Part shown: positions 17,832-26,645 of the stretch, piece by piece
Position numbering within the stretch: position 1 is the first letter of the stretch
Layout: each line of letters begins with the position of its first letter
Assembly (NCBI RefSeq): GCF_016522075.1
Contig: NZ_JAEHFW010000002.1
Span: forward strand, 806,001-870,000
Reading direction: 5' to 3'
Length of the DNA stretch: 64,000 nt
From: Mucilaginibacter segetis
GTDB taxonomy: Bacteria > Bacteroidota > Bacteroidia > Sphingobacteriales > Sphingobacteriaceae
Position numbers and translations under genes: made by a program
The notes under the pieces: generated by a model
Database searches by the model: none
Told to the model about the DNA's origin: nothing
Seen by the model: only the letters and a program-made list of their open reading frames with translations

Positions 17832-18659
17832 TTATGCAACATGCACCAATTCTTCGCTGGTGATTTCGTCGTAAAAATTGTAATAATTTTCGAAATCCGA
17901 AGTGGAAACGTATTCTAAAACCGATTTATTGCTGTTTTTAACATTATTTAACACATCTTCGTCTATATTTTCGCTACCCAGCACAATAGCATCGCTATAA
18001 TGTATGGCACCGGCATATAGGGCATTGTTGGTACCGTCTTTATAAAGTGCGGTGTGCTCTTCGGTCATATCGCCTGTAACTGCTTTCTGAGCAAAATCGG
18101 CATTCAGCTTTTCTTTAAAATCATTTTCATATACGGAGTAAACAACCTTTGAATTTTTAAACGTAGGGTCATCTTTATAAGTTGTTTTTAAGTAAGCAGG
18201 TATAAGTGCGCTCATCCAGCCATGGCAGTGAATTACATCGGGTGCCCAACCTAATTTTTTAACCGTTTCCAGCGCACCTTTACAGAAAAATATCATGCGC
18301 TCATCATTGTCGCCATAAAATTTTCCTTCCTTATCGTTAAAAACATATTTACGCTGAAAGTACTCTTCGTTGTCTAAAAAATAAACCTGCATGCGTGCTG
18401 CCGGGATCGATGCCACTTTAATGATCAACGGATTATCATTGTCATTAATTATGATATTCATGCCCGACAAACGGATAACTTCATGCAAACGGTTCCTGCG
18501 CTCGTTAATATTTCCGAAACGTGGCATTAATATGCGTATCTCAAAACCTTTTTCCTGCATTGCTTGCGGAAGCTGGCGAGTTATTTCGGCAATTTTTGTG
18601 AGTTCGAGAAAAGGAGACATTTCATGAGTTATGAACAAAAGCTTGGATTTAGCCATCAC
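17832..18659 (-). CDS. Stand-alone GT5 N-terminal domain (glycogen/starch synthase-like)
   Basis: Matches only the N-terminal Rossmann half of GT5 glycogen synthases: LLFITHEMSPFLELTK (residues 6-21), VYFLDNEEYFQRK, YGDNDERMIFFCKGALE and PDVIHCHGWMSALIP are all recognisable. It stops at 275 aa where active enzymes reach about 475, so the C-terminal ADP-glucose-binding half is absent. The N-terminal KTGGL-type donor-binding motif is replaced by LTKIAE. An active transferase is therefore unlikely; a regulatory or carbohydrate-binding role is inferred. It is divergent from panC and has a good promoter. Encoded before the DUF4270 gene on the same strand. Confidence 0.82.
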   Translation of the reverse strand: MMAKSKLLFITHEMSPFLELTKIAEITRQLPQAMQEKGFEIRILMPRFGNINERRNRLHEVIRLSGMNIIINDNDNPLIIKVASIPAARMQVYFLDNEEYFQRKYVFNDKEGKFYGDNDERMIFFCKGALETVKKLGWAPDVIHCHGWMSALIPAYLKTTYKDDPTFKNSKVVYSVYENDFKEKLNADFAQKAVTGDMTEEHTALYKDGTNNALYAGAIHYSDAIVLGSENIDEDVLNNVKNSNKSVLEYVSTSDFENYYNFYDEITSEELVHVA

Positions 18660-18703
18660 TTAATCAGTATTAAATTTAAAGAAATCAAAAAAATTTGAGT
18701 TTG

Positions 18704-18734
18704 CAAATATAAGCATTATTATATAAACTGGCAA
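18704..18734 (-). promoter_or_regulatory. Promoter of the GT5-like gene
   Basis: TTG (18734-18732), 20 bp, TATATTTG (18711-18704) on the minus strand: a complete Bacteroidota promoter, 44 nt before the start codon. Confidence 0.6.
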
Positions 18735-18809
18735 CCAATTATGCAAGTATGTTTTGGTTATTTTTAATGATTTACACACCTTTACCAAATTTTTGCAACA
18801 CAATCAACT

Positions 18810-19643
18810 TTGAAAATTTTTACTACCCGAAAGGATCTCCGGAAATATTTATCGGCTTTTTCAGGCAACTCTGTAGGCTTTGTGCCAACTATGGGTGCAT
18901 TACATAATGGTCACCTTGCCCTAATTACGCAAGCGCAGAAAAACAACGATTTGGTGATATGCAGCATCTTTGTAAATCCGACACAATTCAACGATTCAAA
19001 AGATCTGGAGAATTACCCGCGCCCTATTGCCGATGATATAGCTAAATTAACACAGGCTAAGTGCGATGTTTTGTTCCATCCGGAAGTTTTAGAGATATAT
19101 GATGATAATGAGCATTGGCATTTAAACATTGGTGAACTGGAGCATTTGCTGGAGGGGAAGTTCCGCCCGGAGCATTATCAGGGTGTAATGCAGGTGGTAT
19201 ATAAACTGCTGGATATTGTTAAACCAACACGTATTTACCTCGGTCAAAAAGATTATCAGCAATATTTAGTGGTAAAACAAATGATAGCCTTAAAACATAT
19301 CTCCGTTGAGCCGGTTATGTGCCCTATTCAGCGCGATGATGATGGCCTGGCACTAAGTTCACGTAACATTCATCTGAGCCCTGCCGAAAGGCAGCATGCA
19401 CTTGCTTTATCAAAAACCTTGAATTGGGTAAAGGTTAATTTTAATGCCGGTAACATAGATAGCTTGCAGCGCCATGCTTTTACCATGCTGCAACAATCGC
19501 CAGGTGTTGATCCGGAGTATTTTGAACTTGCCGACGGGCAAACTTTACTCCCTGCTAAAGCCGATACCAAAAACGTGGTAGCCTTAACAGCCGCACGTGT
19601 AGGCGCCACCCGTTTAATAGACAATATGGTGGTAAAGGCTTAG
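18810..19643 (+). CDS. panC: Pantothenate synthetase, TTG start
   Basis: Condenses pantoate with beta-alanine using ATP, the last step to pantothenate and so to coenzyme A. Signatures are FVPTMGALHNGHLALI (HIGH-type GxLHxGH), FVNPTQFNDSKDLENYPR, GQKDYQQYLVVKQM and DDGLALSSRNIHLSP. 277 aa. The start is TTG 18810 (KIFTTRKDLRKYL after the initiator), which sits exactly where other PanC proteins begin; no in-frame ATG is nearby. panD follows after 105 bp with its own promoter. Confidence 0.95.
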   Translation: MKIFTTRKDLRKYLSAFSGNSVGFVPTMGALHNGHLALITQAQKNNDLVICSIFVNPTQFNDSKDLENYPRPIADDIAKLTQAKCDVLFHPEVLEIYDDNEHWHLNIGELEHLLEGKFRPEHYQGVMQVVYKLLDIVKPTRIYLGQKDYQQYLVVKQMIALKHISVEPVMCPIQRDDDGLALSSRNIHLSPAERQHALALSKTLNWVKVNFNAGNIDSLQRHAFTMLQQSPGVDPEYFELADGQTLLPAKADTKNVVALTAARVGATRLIDNMVVKA

Positions 19644-19646
19644 TAA

Positions 19647-19676
19647 TTGGTCGTTATAACAAAACTCGTATCTTTG
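19647..19676 (+). promoter_or_regulatory. panD promoter
   Basis: TTG (19647-19649), exactly 19 bp, TATCTTTG (19669-19676): full consensus, beginning 3 bp after the panC stop and 72 nt before the panD ATG. panD can be expressed apart from panC. Confidence 0.7.
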
Positions 19677-19748
19677 CACCGTCATTTTTACCGGCGCCGC
19701 AAATGTTTAAGTATAAGTGGTAAGGTTATTGAAGGATGACAGGTAATT

Positions 19749-20099
19749 ATGATTATTGAGGTATTAAAATCAAAGATACATCGCGTTAAGGTAACGCAAG
19801 CCGAACTGAATTATGTAGGCAGTATTACTATTGACGAGGATCTGATAGAAGCAGCCAATATTATTCCTAACGAAAAGGTGCAGATCGTGAACAATAACAA
19901 TGGTGCACGGTTCGAAACATATGTGATAAAAGGCGAGCGTGGTAGCGGTACAGTATGCCTTAATGGCGCAACTGCAAGATTGGCACAAGTTGGCGACATC
20001 GTGATCATTATGTCATACGCGTATATGGAAACAGATGAGGCACGCGGTTACGAGCCGATACTTATTTTCCCTGATGCAAATAATAAACTGATCAAATAG
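19749..20099 (+). CDS. panD: Aspartate 1-decarboxylase proenzyme
   Basis: Pyruvoyl-dependent decarboxylase making beta-alanine for PanC. The self-cleavage site is Gly24-Ser25 within NYVGSITID; Ser25 becomes the pyruvoyl group. [20 protein letters not shown] and [27 protein letters not shown] segments follow the family closely. 116 aa, normal. Adjacent to panC, giving both halves of the last pantothenate steps. No PanM/PanZ-type maturation factor is visible nearby, as expected outside enterobacteria. Confidence 0.96.
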   Translation: MIIEVLKSKIHRVKVTQAELNYVGSITIDEDLIEAANIIPNEKVQIVNNNNGARFETYVIKGERGSGTVCLNGATARLAQVGDIVIIMSYAYMETDEARGYEPILIFPDANNKLIK

Positions 20100-20156
20100 A
20101 TCTCTCACGTTTATTTCTTACTCTGAAATCACAGCGAACATCATTCCCGTACCGTC

Positions 20157-20780
20157 ATGAAAAAATATATTTCAAAGTTCCATTACCTTACACAGGATCT
20201 GCCCGGCAGCAGTCATGTTGAACAAACCCGTATAGCCTGCGAAGCCGGTGCAAACTGGATACAGTATCGCTGTTTAAGTAAAAGCGACGAGGAATTGATA
20301 ACCGAGATTAATGAAGTAGCAGCTATATGCGACGACTGGGGTGCAACACTCATCCTCACCAATCATTATCATTTATTGGACAAGGTTGACGCACAGGGTG
20401 TTCATATCGAAGATTTTGATGCGGATTTTGCAGCCATCCGTCAAGCTATAACCGACGAAAAAACTTTAGGTGCGTCAGCAACTAATATAGAAAGTTTGCT
20501 GCGTGTACAAAATACCGGTATGGTTGATTATTGCGGCTACGGCCCCTTTGCCCATACCGATACCAAGCCTAATAATAAACCTCTTTTAGGTTTTGATGGG
20601 TATCGTCAACTGCAAAAGCACCCGATAGAAATTCCGGTTATTGCTGTAGGGGGCGTGCAGTTAACGGATGCCGAACCTTTAATGCAGACCGGTGTTTATG
20701 GCATCGCGGTATCTGCCGCGATTAACCTGTCGCTTGATCCTGCGCATACACTTAAAGAATTTTATCAAAAAATATACTAA
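20157..20780 (+). CDS. ThiE/TenI-like thiamine phosphate synthase family protein
   Basis: TIM-barrel protein of the thiamine-phosphate synthase superfamily (207 aa). Recognisable parts are CEAGANWIQYRC, AQGVHIEDFD, GASATN, DYCGYGPFAHTDTK and VIAVGGVQ. Some ThiE signature positions differ: where ThiE has an INDR-type motif this has LTNHYHLLD. It could be a genuine ThiE, or a TenI-like paralogue without synthase activity. No other thi gene or TPP riboswitch is near; it follows panD by 57 bp. It overlaps the convergent GNAT gene by 4 bp. Confidence 0.75.
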   Translation: MKKYISKFHYLTQDLPGSSHVEQTRIACEAGANWIQYRCLSKSDEELITEINEVAAICDDWGATLILTNHYHLLDKVDAQGVHIEDFDADFAAIRQAITDEKTLGASATNIESLLRVQNTGMVDYCGYGPFAHTDTKPNNKPLLGFDGYRQLQKHPIEIPVIAVGGVQLTDAEPLMQTGVYGIAVSAAINLSLDPAHTLKEFYQKIY

Positions 20781-21298
20781 GTCAACGGGCCGTTTGTGGT
20801 ATAGATATGTTCGTCCATTACTACAGTGTGTTTAATAACCGAGTTTTTTAAAATCCCCTGTTTGGTATACCCAGCCTTTTCCAGTACGCGCATTGATGCC
20901 GCATTTCCGCCTAAAATACCTGCCTGTATGCATATAATATCTAATTCGGCAAAACCATAATTGGTGATTAATTTTACTGCTTGGGGCATTATACCCCTGC
21001 CCCAATATTGCTCACTTAGCCAATAGCCAATTAAAGGTGTTTTTCTGTATACATCTTCCCTGAAATCCAGTCCTATAACTCCTGCAGCTTCGCCATTTAT
21101 GTCAATAGCAAAGTTTGTGGGCGGCGATTCTTTCATTTTTAAACGTATAAAATCATCAGCATCTTTTAAAGTGTAAGGCGATGGAAACCTGTCAAGCAGA
21201 TAAGCCGACACATTCCTGTTGTCCGCATTTTTTTGTAATGATAGTGCATCTGTGGCTTGCCAGGTGCGTAATTTAAATCCGTTTCCGTTTAATTCCAT
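20777..21298 (-). CDS. GNAT family N-acetyltransferase (RimJ/RimL-like)
   Basis: Acetyl-CoA-dependent N-acetyltransferase of the RimJ/RimL type; LRTWQATDALSLQKNADN at the start, IGYWLSEQYWGRGIMPQAVKLI carrying the acetyl-CoA-binding Q/RxxGxG/A-like loop, and NAASMRVLEKAGYTKQGIL near the end are typical. 173 aa from ATG 21298 (MELNGNGFKL). Acceptor unknown: ribosomal protein N-terminus, amino acid or small molecule are all possible. Confidence 0.87.
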   Translation of the reverse strand: MELNGNGFKLRTWQATDALSLQKNADNRNVSAYLLDRFPSPYTLKDADDFIRLKMKESPPTNFAIDINGEAAGVIGLDFREDVYRKTPLIGYWLSEQYWGRGIMPQAVKLITNYGFAELDIICIQAGILGGNAASMRVLEKAGYTKQGILKNSVIKHTVVMDEHIYTTNGPLT

Positions 21299-21370
21299 TT
21301 GTAACAATACGATCAATAAAAATAGGAATATTAACTAAACTGTTAAATTGCACCATAAAACTGTTCCGAT

Positions 21371-23749
21371 ATGAAAAGACTTTTTACTTTATTCCTCCTT
21401 TTTGCATGTTCAGGCGTATTTGCGCAAACCCTTGACACTTTAACCGTTGAAAAAATAATGCGCGATCCTAAATGGATAGGAGTAGCCCCTTCTAATATTC
21501 ATTGGAGCGATGACAGTAAACATATTTACTTTAACTGGAACCCGGATGCAAAAGATCGCGACGAGCTTTTCGCTATCACCCCGACCAATTTAAAGCCACA
21601 AAAAATAAGTATTGCCCGGCAGCGTGATATGGTTCCGCAACACGGCAACTGGAATAAGAAGCATTCACAAAAGGTCTTCGAAAAAAACGGCGATCTGTTT
21701 CTTTACGATCTTTCTGCAAATAAAACCGTACAGTTAACCAATACCACCGACAGGGAAGGCAACCCGTCGTATACGGCCGATGAAAGCAGTATAGTGTACA
21801 CACAAGGGAATAATTTGTTTAAAATGGACCTTACCCAGGGCCGGTTAATACAACTAACTAACTTTGTAAAAAAAGCTTCGTCAGGGGATCGTAAAAAAGG
21901 TGACAAAGGAGGCACCGAAGAAGAACGTTGGTTAAAGACGCAGCAAAAAGAACTTTTTGATATTATTAAAGTAAAAGACAAAGACGAAAAACTGGATGAG
22001 GAGGAACATAAAGCTTTTGAACCTATAAAACTTAAAGAGATAGCCATAGGTGATGATAGGTTGAGCGGTGTAGAACTAAGTCCGGATGGCAGGTACATCA
22101 CCTACCGTTTAATCGATTTTCCTGACGGTGCCAAAAGAACCATAGTTCCCGACTACGTTACCGCATCGGGTTATACCGAGGATATTCCAAACCGTACAAA
22201 GGTTGGTGCGCCGCAGGCAACCTCAGTAAGTTATATTTTTGATACCAAGCGTGATACGGTTTACAGCATTCAATCCAAAGATATTCCGGGAATAAAAGAT
22301 ATCCCTGCATATTTTAAAGACTATCCGGAAGAACTGGCTAAGCTAAAAAAGAAGAATGCCGACCGGGAAGTAAGCATGAGCGGCCCGTTTTGGAGCGAAG
22401 ATGGTAAAAATGCCGTGGTTATTGTAAACGCGGATGATAACAAAGACAGGTGGATAATGAAGCTTAATGCCGAAAAAGGGACGCTCAGTTTGATTGACCG
22501 CCAGCACGATGATGCATGGATAGGCGGCCCGGGCATTAACTCCTACTCGGGCGGCAGCCTCGGATGGACAGACAACACACACTTTTATTTCCAGAGCGAA
22601 GCCACCGGCTACTCGCACATTTACCTCGCAGATGTTACTACAGGAGAAAAGAAACAACTTACCTCAGGTAATTGGGAGGTACGTTCACTACAACTGTCAA
22701 ACGATAAAAAGATATTCTACTTTACCGCAAATATTGAGCATCCCGGCATAACGCATTTTTACCGCATCCCGGTAGCAGGCGGCGTTCCGGTTAAGTTAAC
22801 CTCCATGAAAGGCGGAAACGATGTGGAGCTTTCTCCTGATGAAAAATGGCTGGCTATCCGTTATTCTTTTTCTAACAAGCCCTGGGAATTATATGTGCAA
22901 CCAAACAAACCCGGTGCTAAAGCAATACAGGTTACCCATTCAACAACTGCGGAGTTTAACTCCTACCCTTGGCGCGCTCCGGAGGTGATCAGCTTCAAAA
23001 ACCGTTACAGAAAAGATATTTACGCACGCTTATATCGCCCTGAAAATCCCGACCCTGCTAAACCCGCGGTAATTTTTGTACACGGCGCGGGCTATTTACA
23101 AAACGTGCACTTTTGGTGGAGCGATTACTTCCGCGAGTATATGTTCAATAACCTGCTCACCGACAACGGCTACACCGTAATGGATATTGACTATACCGCA
23201 AGCAGCGGCTACGGCCGGGATATGCGGACAGGCATTTACCGCCACATGGGTGGTACCGACCTTACTGATCAGGTGGATGGGGCAAAACTCTTGGTGGATA
23301 AGTACGGCGTTAACCCTAAACATGTGGGTATGTACGGCGGCTCGTATGGCGGTTTTATGACGCTGATGGCCATGTTTACCGAGCCGGATGTTTTTGCCTC
23401 GGGCGCGGCCATACGTTCCGTAACCGACTGGGCGCATTATAATCATGGTTACACCTCGAACATTTTGAATGAACCATTTACCGACGAGAAAGCCTATCGC
23501 CAAAGCTCGCCCATCTATTTTGCCAACGGCTTAAAAGGCCACCTGCTGATGTTGCATGGCATGGTCGATCAAAATGTGAACTTTCAGGATATTGTACGGC
23601 TTACCCAAAAACTAATAGAATTGCATAAAGATAACTGGTGGCTTGCCCCTTACCCGGTAGAGGATCACGGCTTTGTACAGCCCAGCAGCTGGACAGATGA
23701 ATATAAACGTATATTTAATTTATTTGAAACCACGTTAAAAGGGAAATAG
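21371..23749 (+). CDS. Secreted S9 family prolyl oligopeptidase-like peptidase
   Basis: Exported serine peptidase of the DPP IV/acylaminoacyl-peptidase group. Signal peptide MKRLFTLFLLFACSGVFAQ, then a beta-propeller region (about 40-560, with repeated SPDG/SPDEKW-like blades) and an alpha/beta-hydrolase domain. Catalytic triad positions are Ser658 (GGSYGG), Asp733 (HGMVDQNV) and His766 (VEDHGF). 792 aa, complete. It likely removes dipeptides from extracellular or periplasmic peptides. It stands alone: a GNAT gene diverges upstream and an unknown membrane protein converges downstream 8 bp away. Confidence 0.93.
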   Translation: MKRLFTLFLLFACSGVFAQTLDTLTVEKIMRDPKWIGVAPSNIHWSDDSKHIYFNWNPDAKDRDELFAITPTNLKPQKISIARQRDMVPQHGNWNKKHSQKVFEKNGDLFLYDLSANKTVQLTNTTDREGNPSYTADESSIVYTQGNNLFKMDLTQGRLIQLTNFVKKASSGDRKKGDKGGTEEERWLKTQQKELFDIIKVKDKDEKLDEEEHKAFEPIKLKEIAIGDDRLSGVELSPDGRYITYRLIDFPDGAKRTIVPDYVTASGYTEDIPNRTKVGAPQATSVSYIFDTKRDTVYSIQSKDIPGIKDIPAYFKDYPEELAKLKKKNADREVSMSGPFWSEDGKNAVVIVNADDNKDRWIMKLNAEKGTLSLIDRQHDDAWIGGPGINSYSGGSLGWTDNTHFYFQSEATGYSHIYLADVTTGEKKQLTSGNWEVRSLQLSNDKKIFYFTANIEHPGITHFYRIPVAGGVPVKLTSMKGGNDVELSPDEKWLAIRYSFSNKPWELYVQPNKPGAKAIQVTHSTTAEFNSYPWRAPEVISFKNRYRKDIYARLYRPENPDPAKPAVIFVHGAGYLQNVHFWWSDYFREYMFNNLLTDNGYTVMDIDYTASSGYGRDMRTGIYRHMGGTDLTDQVDGAKLLVDKYGVNPKHVGMYGGSYGGFMTLMAMFTEPDVFASGAAIRSVTDWAHYNHGYTSNILNEPFTDEKAYRQSSPIYFANGLKGHLLMLHGMVDQNVNFQDIVRLTQKLIELHKDNWWLAPYPVEDHGFVQPSSWTDEYKRIFNLFETTLKGK

Positions 23750-23757
23750 CGTATTAC

Positions 23758-24279
23758 TTAACTCTTTCTTCTTTGCAATTCTATAAAGGTTACAAAAGTG
23801 CTGCTATAAGCCATCATACAGTAACCTATAAGTAATTCCAGGCCTGAGAATACCAGCCAGGGAAATTGGGGGTGTGTAAAAAAAGCATGGCCATTGTCTG
23901 TTTGTAAAAATCTTAAAAGGTTGGCGCAAAACCCGGGAAATCCGTTTAAAAACATTATACCGCCTAACAGGATGACAATCACTTTTATAATTGAAGCCCG
24001 GTGCAAATTTAACTGGAGATTTGGTTCTCTAAAATCCTCTGCGAGCCGAAGGATGCTAACAAACCAACTGCTTTTAAATAAACATATAATTGATAAACAC
24101 AAATAAATGGCGATCTGCAAGCCATAGAGAAATACGAATCCTGTAATTTGCTCGTAATTATCGCGACTATAACTCGATTGAAAAACACTAATCAGTTGAG
24201 GTACAGATATAATAATTTGCCAGCCAATATATAAACCGGCCATTTTGATTATTATAGTCCAAAAACTTTTAAAGGTCAT
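23758..24279 (-). CDS. Hypothetical four-helix membrane protein
   Basis: 173-aa integral membrane protein with about four hydrophobic segments (residues roughly 10-30, 45-66, 100-120 and 140-163) and little else recognisable. It ends in a basic tail QRRKS. I do not recognise the family. It converges with the S9 peptidase and diverges from the small lipoprotein gene; no operon partner. Confidence 0.7.
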   Translation of the reverse strand: MTFKSFWTIIIKMAGLYIGWQIIISVPQLISVFQSSYSRDNYEQITGFVFLYGLQIAIYLCLSIICLFKSSWFVSILRLAEDFREPNLQLNLHRASIIKVIVILLGGIMFLNGFPGFCANLLRFLQTDNGHAFFTHPQFPWLVFSGLELLIGYCMMAYSSTFVTFIELQRRKS

Positions 24280-24347
24280 TGTGGTAAGGTTTCAGGCAAT
24301 TTCTGTTAATTTTTTGAAAAAAGCCAAAAAAAGCGTCAATTTAAATT

Positions 24348-24767
24348 ATGAATAAATTTTTGATCCTTATCGTTCTATTGGGGCTTGGTTGTACATCATC
24401 TAAGAAGCAACCGGTTATTCATATAGGCTTAATAAACAAGGGGCAGTCGCTGCAGTTTACCGGGTTAGATAAAGCGGTGATGCAGGAGATAGCGCGCGAT
24501 TCATCTGATGAAGTATGGCAAAGTTTTATCCCGGTTTACCGGATGCCTGCCGATACGGATATGAAAACCTACCAGCCTGTACAGCCGGGTAATTACCGCC
24601 TTAATGATAGTGCGGTGGTTTTTACACCCGATACCCCCTTTGTAAAAAAACAGGAATATTTTGTACGGTATTACCTTTTAGGAGAAGGGCTTGGTTTAAG
24701 CGATTATTTAAAAGGCAGTGCCAGTCCCGGAAAAACGCATTTTATTGATTTGATTTTTAAGCAATAA
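24348..24767 (+). CDS. Hypothetical small lipoprotein
   Basis: 139 aa. Signal peptide with lipobox LGLGC (Cys near residue 15), then a mature part with no known motif; residues about 70-110 read as a beta-rich domain (PGNYRLNDSAVVFTPDTPF), giving a C-terminal Ig-like or lipocalin-like impression only. Membrane-anchored by a lipid, location periplasmic face. It precedes the rimP promoter and has no obvious partner. Confidence 0.75.
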   Translation: MNKFLILIVLLGLGCTSSKKQPVIHIGLINKGQSLQFTGLDKAVMQEIARDSSDEVWQSFIPVYRMPADTDMKTYQPVQPGNYRLNDSAVVFTPDTPFVKKQEYFVRYYLLGEGLGLSDYLKGSASPGKTHFIDLIFKQ

Positions 24768-24771
24768 GCCT

Positions 24772-24799
24772 TTGTAATTAAAAAAAATACTTACATTTG
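24772..24799 (+). promoter_or_regulatory. rimP-nusA-infB promoter
   Basis: TTTG (TTG 24772-24774), 17 bp, TACATTTG (24792-24799). Transcription would start near 24804, immediately before a terminator-like hairpin. Confidence 0.65.
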
Positions 24800-24811
24800 C
24801 ATCTGAAATAA

Positions 24812-24841
24812 AAAAGAGGGGGCGTTTGTCCCCTCTTTTAT
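24812..24841 (+). terminator. Terminator-like hairpin in the rimP leader
   Basis: AAAAGAGGGG pairs with CCCCTCTTTT (10 bp, loop GCGTTTGT), then ATTTTA. It begins about 8 nt into the predicted rimP transcript. It could also end the upstream lipoprotein gene, but the promoter lies between the two. Confidence 0.65.
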
Positions 24842-24881
24842 TTTATCAATCAAATTATCATTCAGCAAAAACTAAACGGTA

Positions 24882-25346
24882 ATGAATATTGAAAAAAGAG
24901 TAACGGAGCTGGTAGAAGAAAAAATTGCCGATAAGCCAAACTTGTTTTTAGTAGATGTAAAAATGCACACTAACGGCAAACTGGTAGTGCTTGTTGATGG
25001 CGATAACGGTGTAGGTATTGATGATTGCGTACAAATAAGCAGGCACGTGGGCTTCCATCTGGAAGAGGAGAATGTGATAGAGACCGCTTATAATCTGGAA
25101 GTGTCATCGCCGGGGTTAGATACACCGCTTACATCAAAAAGGCAATATGCAAAAAACATAGGCCGCCGTTTAGCTGTTAAAATGAGCGACGGTACCAAAC
25201 GCGAGGGCGAGTTATTGCAGGCCGGTGATGATTTTATAACCATAGCAGAACAAATAAAACAAAAAGGGAAAAAGGCTGAAACTGTTGAAAGCACTATCCC
25301 TACAGATAAAATAACAGAGACAAAAGTTTTAATATCATTCAAGTAG
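24882..25346 (+). CDS. rimP: Ribosome maturation factor RimP
   Basis: Assists 30S subunit assembly. 154 aa with the N-terminal domain (VTELVEEKIADKPNLFLVDV), the hallmark VDGDNGVGIDDCVQISRHV and NLEVSSPGLDTPLTSKRQY, and the C-terminal SH3-like domain. nusA starts 3 bp after its stop, the conserved rimP-nusA-infB order. Expression is probably controlled by the leader hairpin. Confidence 0.96.
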   Translation: MNIEKRVTELVEEKIADKPNLFLVDVKMHTNGKLVVLVDGDNGVGIDDCVQISRHVGFHLEEENVIETAYNLEVSSPGLDTPLTSKRQYAKNIGRRLAVKMSDGTKREGELLQAGDDFITIAEQIKQKGKKAETVESTIPTDKITETKVLISFK

Positions 25347-25349
25347 AAG

Positions 25350-26585
25350 ATGAGCAATATTAATTTAATTGATTCTTTTCAGGAATTTAAAGATTTCAAG
25401 AACATTGACCGCCCCACCATGATGAGCGTTCTGGAAGACGTTTTCAGAAGCATGATCAGGAAAAAATACGGCACCGATGAAAACTGTGACGTAATTGTTA
25501 ATACAGATAATGGTGACCTTGAGATTTGGCGAACCCGCCAGGTGGTTGAAGATGGCTTTAGCGAGGATGATGACCTGGAAATTGAGCTGGCCGAGGCCCT
25601 TACCCTGGATGATGAATTGGAAGTAGGTGATGAATATATTGAACAGATTACTTTGGAAAGCTTTGGCCGCCGTGCCATATTAGCTGCCCGCCAAACATTG
25701 GTTTCAAAAATTCTGGAACTGGAGAAAGACGAAATATTTAAGAAATATAAAGATCGTGTAGGCGAAATTGTGACCGGCGAGGTTTACCAGGTATGGAAAA
25801 AGGAAACGCTGATACTGGATGATGAGGGTAATGAGTTGCTGCTACCTAAAACCGAACAGATACCGGCTGATTACTTTAAAAAAGGCGACAGCGTTAGAGC
25901 GGTGGTAAGTAAGGTGGATATGCTGAACAGTAATCCTAAGATCATTATATCGCGTACAGCCCCCGAGTTTTTACAGCGTTTATTTGAGATGGAAGTGCCC
26001 GAAATATTTGACGGACTTATTACCATCAAAAAAATTGTACGCGAACCTGGCGAAAGAGCCAAGGTGGCGGTAGAATCGTATGATGATCGTATCGATCCGG
26101 TAGGTGCCTGCGTAGGTATGAAAGGATCACGTATACACGGTATTGTACGCGAGCTGAAGAACGAGAATATTGATGTGATCAATTTCACTAACAATATTCA
26201 GTTATATATACAGCGTGCCCTATCTCCGGCTAAAATAACATCTATTAAGCTGGATGATGAAAAGAAAACCGCGGCGGTATACTTAAAGCCCGATCAGGTT
26301 TCATTAGCAATTGGCCGAGGCGGGCATAATATTAAGCTTGCAGGTAAACTAACCGGATACGAGATAGATGTTTACCGCGAAGCAGATGAACATGACGAAG
26401 ATGTGGATATTGAAGAATTCTCAGACGAGATCGATAGCTGGATAATTGATGAATTTAAGCGGATAGGCTTAGATACCGCCAAGTCGGTACTGGCATTATC
26501 CGTTGGTGAATTGGTTAAACGTACCGATCTGGAAGAAGAAACAGTAAAAGAAGTGCTATCAATTCTACAGGCTGAGTTCGAATAA
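25350..26585 (+). CDS. nusA: Transcription termination/antitermination protein NusA
   Basis: RNA polymerase-associated factor for pausing, termination and antitermination. N-terminal RNAP-binding domain (1-125, with MSVLEDVFRSMIRKKYG), S1 domain (about 130-200, GEIVTGEVYQVWKK), two KH domains (RIDPVGACVGMKGSRIHGIVREL; LAIGRGGHNIKLAGKLTGYEIDV), and a short acidic C-terminal region. 411 aa, the compact form without the enterobacterial AR repeats. If the leader hairpin upstream of rimP is a terminator, NusA could regulate its own operon through it. Confidence 0.97.
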   Translation: MSNINLIDSFQEFKDFKNIDRPTMMSVLEDVFRSMIRKKYGTDENCDVIVNTDNGDLEIWRTRQVVEDGFSEDDDLEIELAEALTLDDELEVGDEYIEQITLESFGRRAILAARQTLVSKILELEKDEIFKKYKDRVGEIVTGEVYQVWKKETLILDDEGNELLLPKTEQIPADYFKKGDSVRAVVSKVDMLNSNPKIIISRTAPEFLQRLFEMEVPEIFDGLITIKKIVREPGERAKVAVESYDDRIDPVGACVGMKGSRIHGIVRELKNENIDVINFTNNIQLYIQRALSPAKITSIKLDDEKKTAAVYLKPDQVSLAIGRGGHNIKLAGKLTGYEIDVYREADEHDEDVDIEEFSDEIDSWIIDEFKRIGLDTAKSVLALSVGELVKRTDLEEETVKEVLSILQAEFE

Positions 26586-26609
26586 ACAGAATAACCAAAA
26601 TTAAAATCG

Positions 26610-26617
26610 TATTTTTG
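26610..26617 (+). promoter_or_regulatory. Possible internal -7 box before infB
   Basis: Exact TATTTTTG, 28 nt before the infB ATG, in the 60-bp nusA-infB gap. No good -33 TTG is visible, so an internal promoter is only possible. Confidence 0.3.
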
Positions 26618-26645
26618 CGATAATTAGCAGAGAAAAGAATATTAA

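Noticed and set aside
20100..20156. TPP riboswitch before the ThiE-like gene
   Set aside because: The 57-bp gap is too short and lacks the conserved THI-box sequences.
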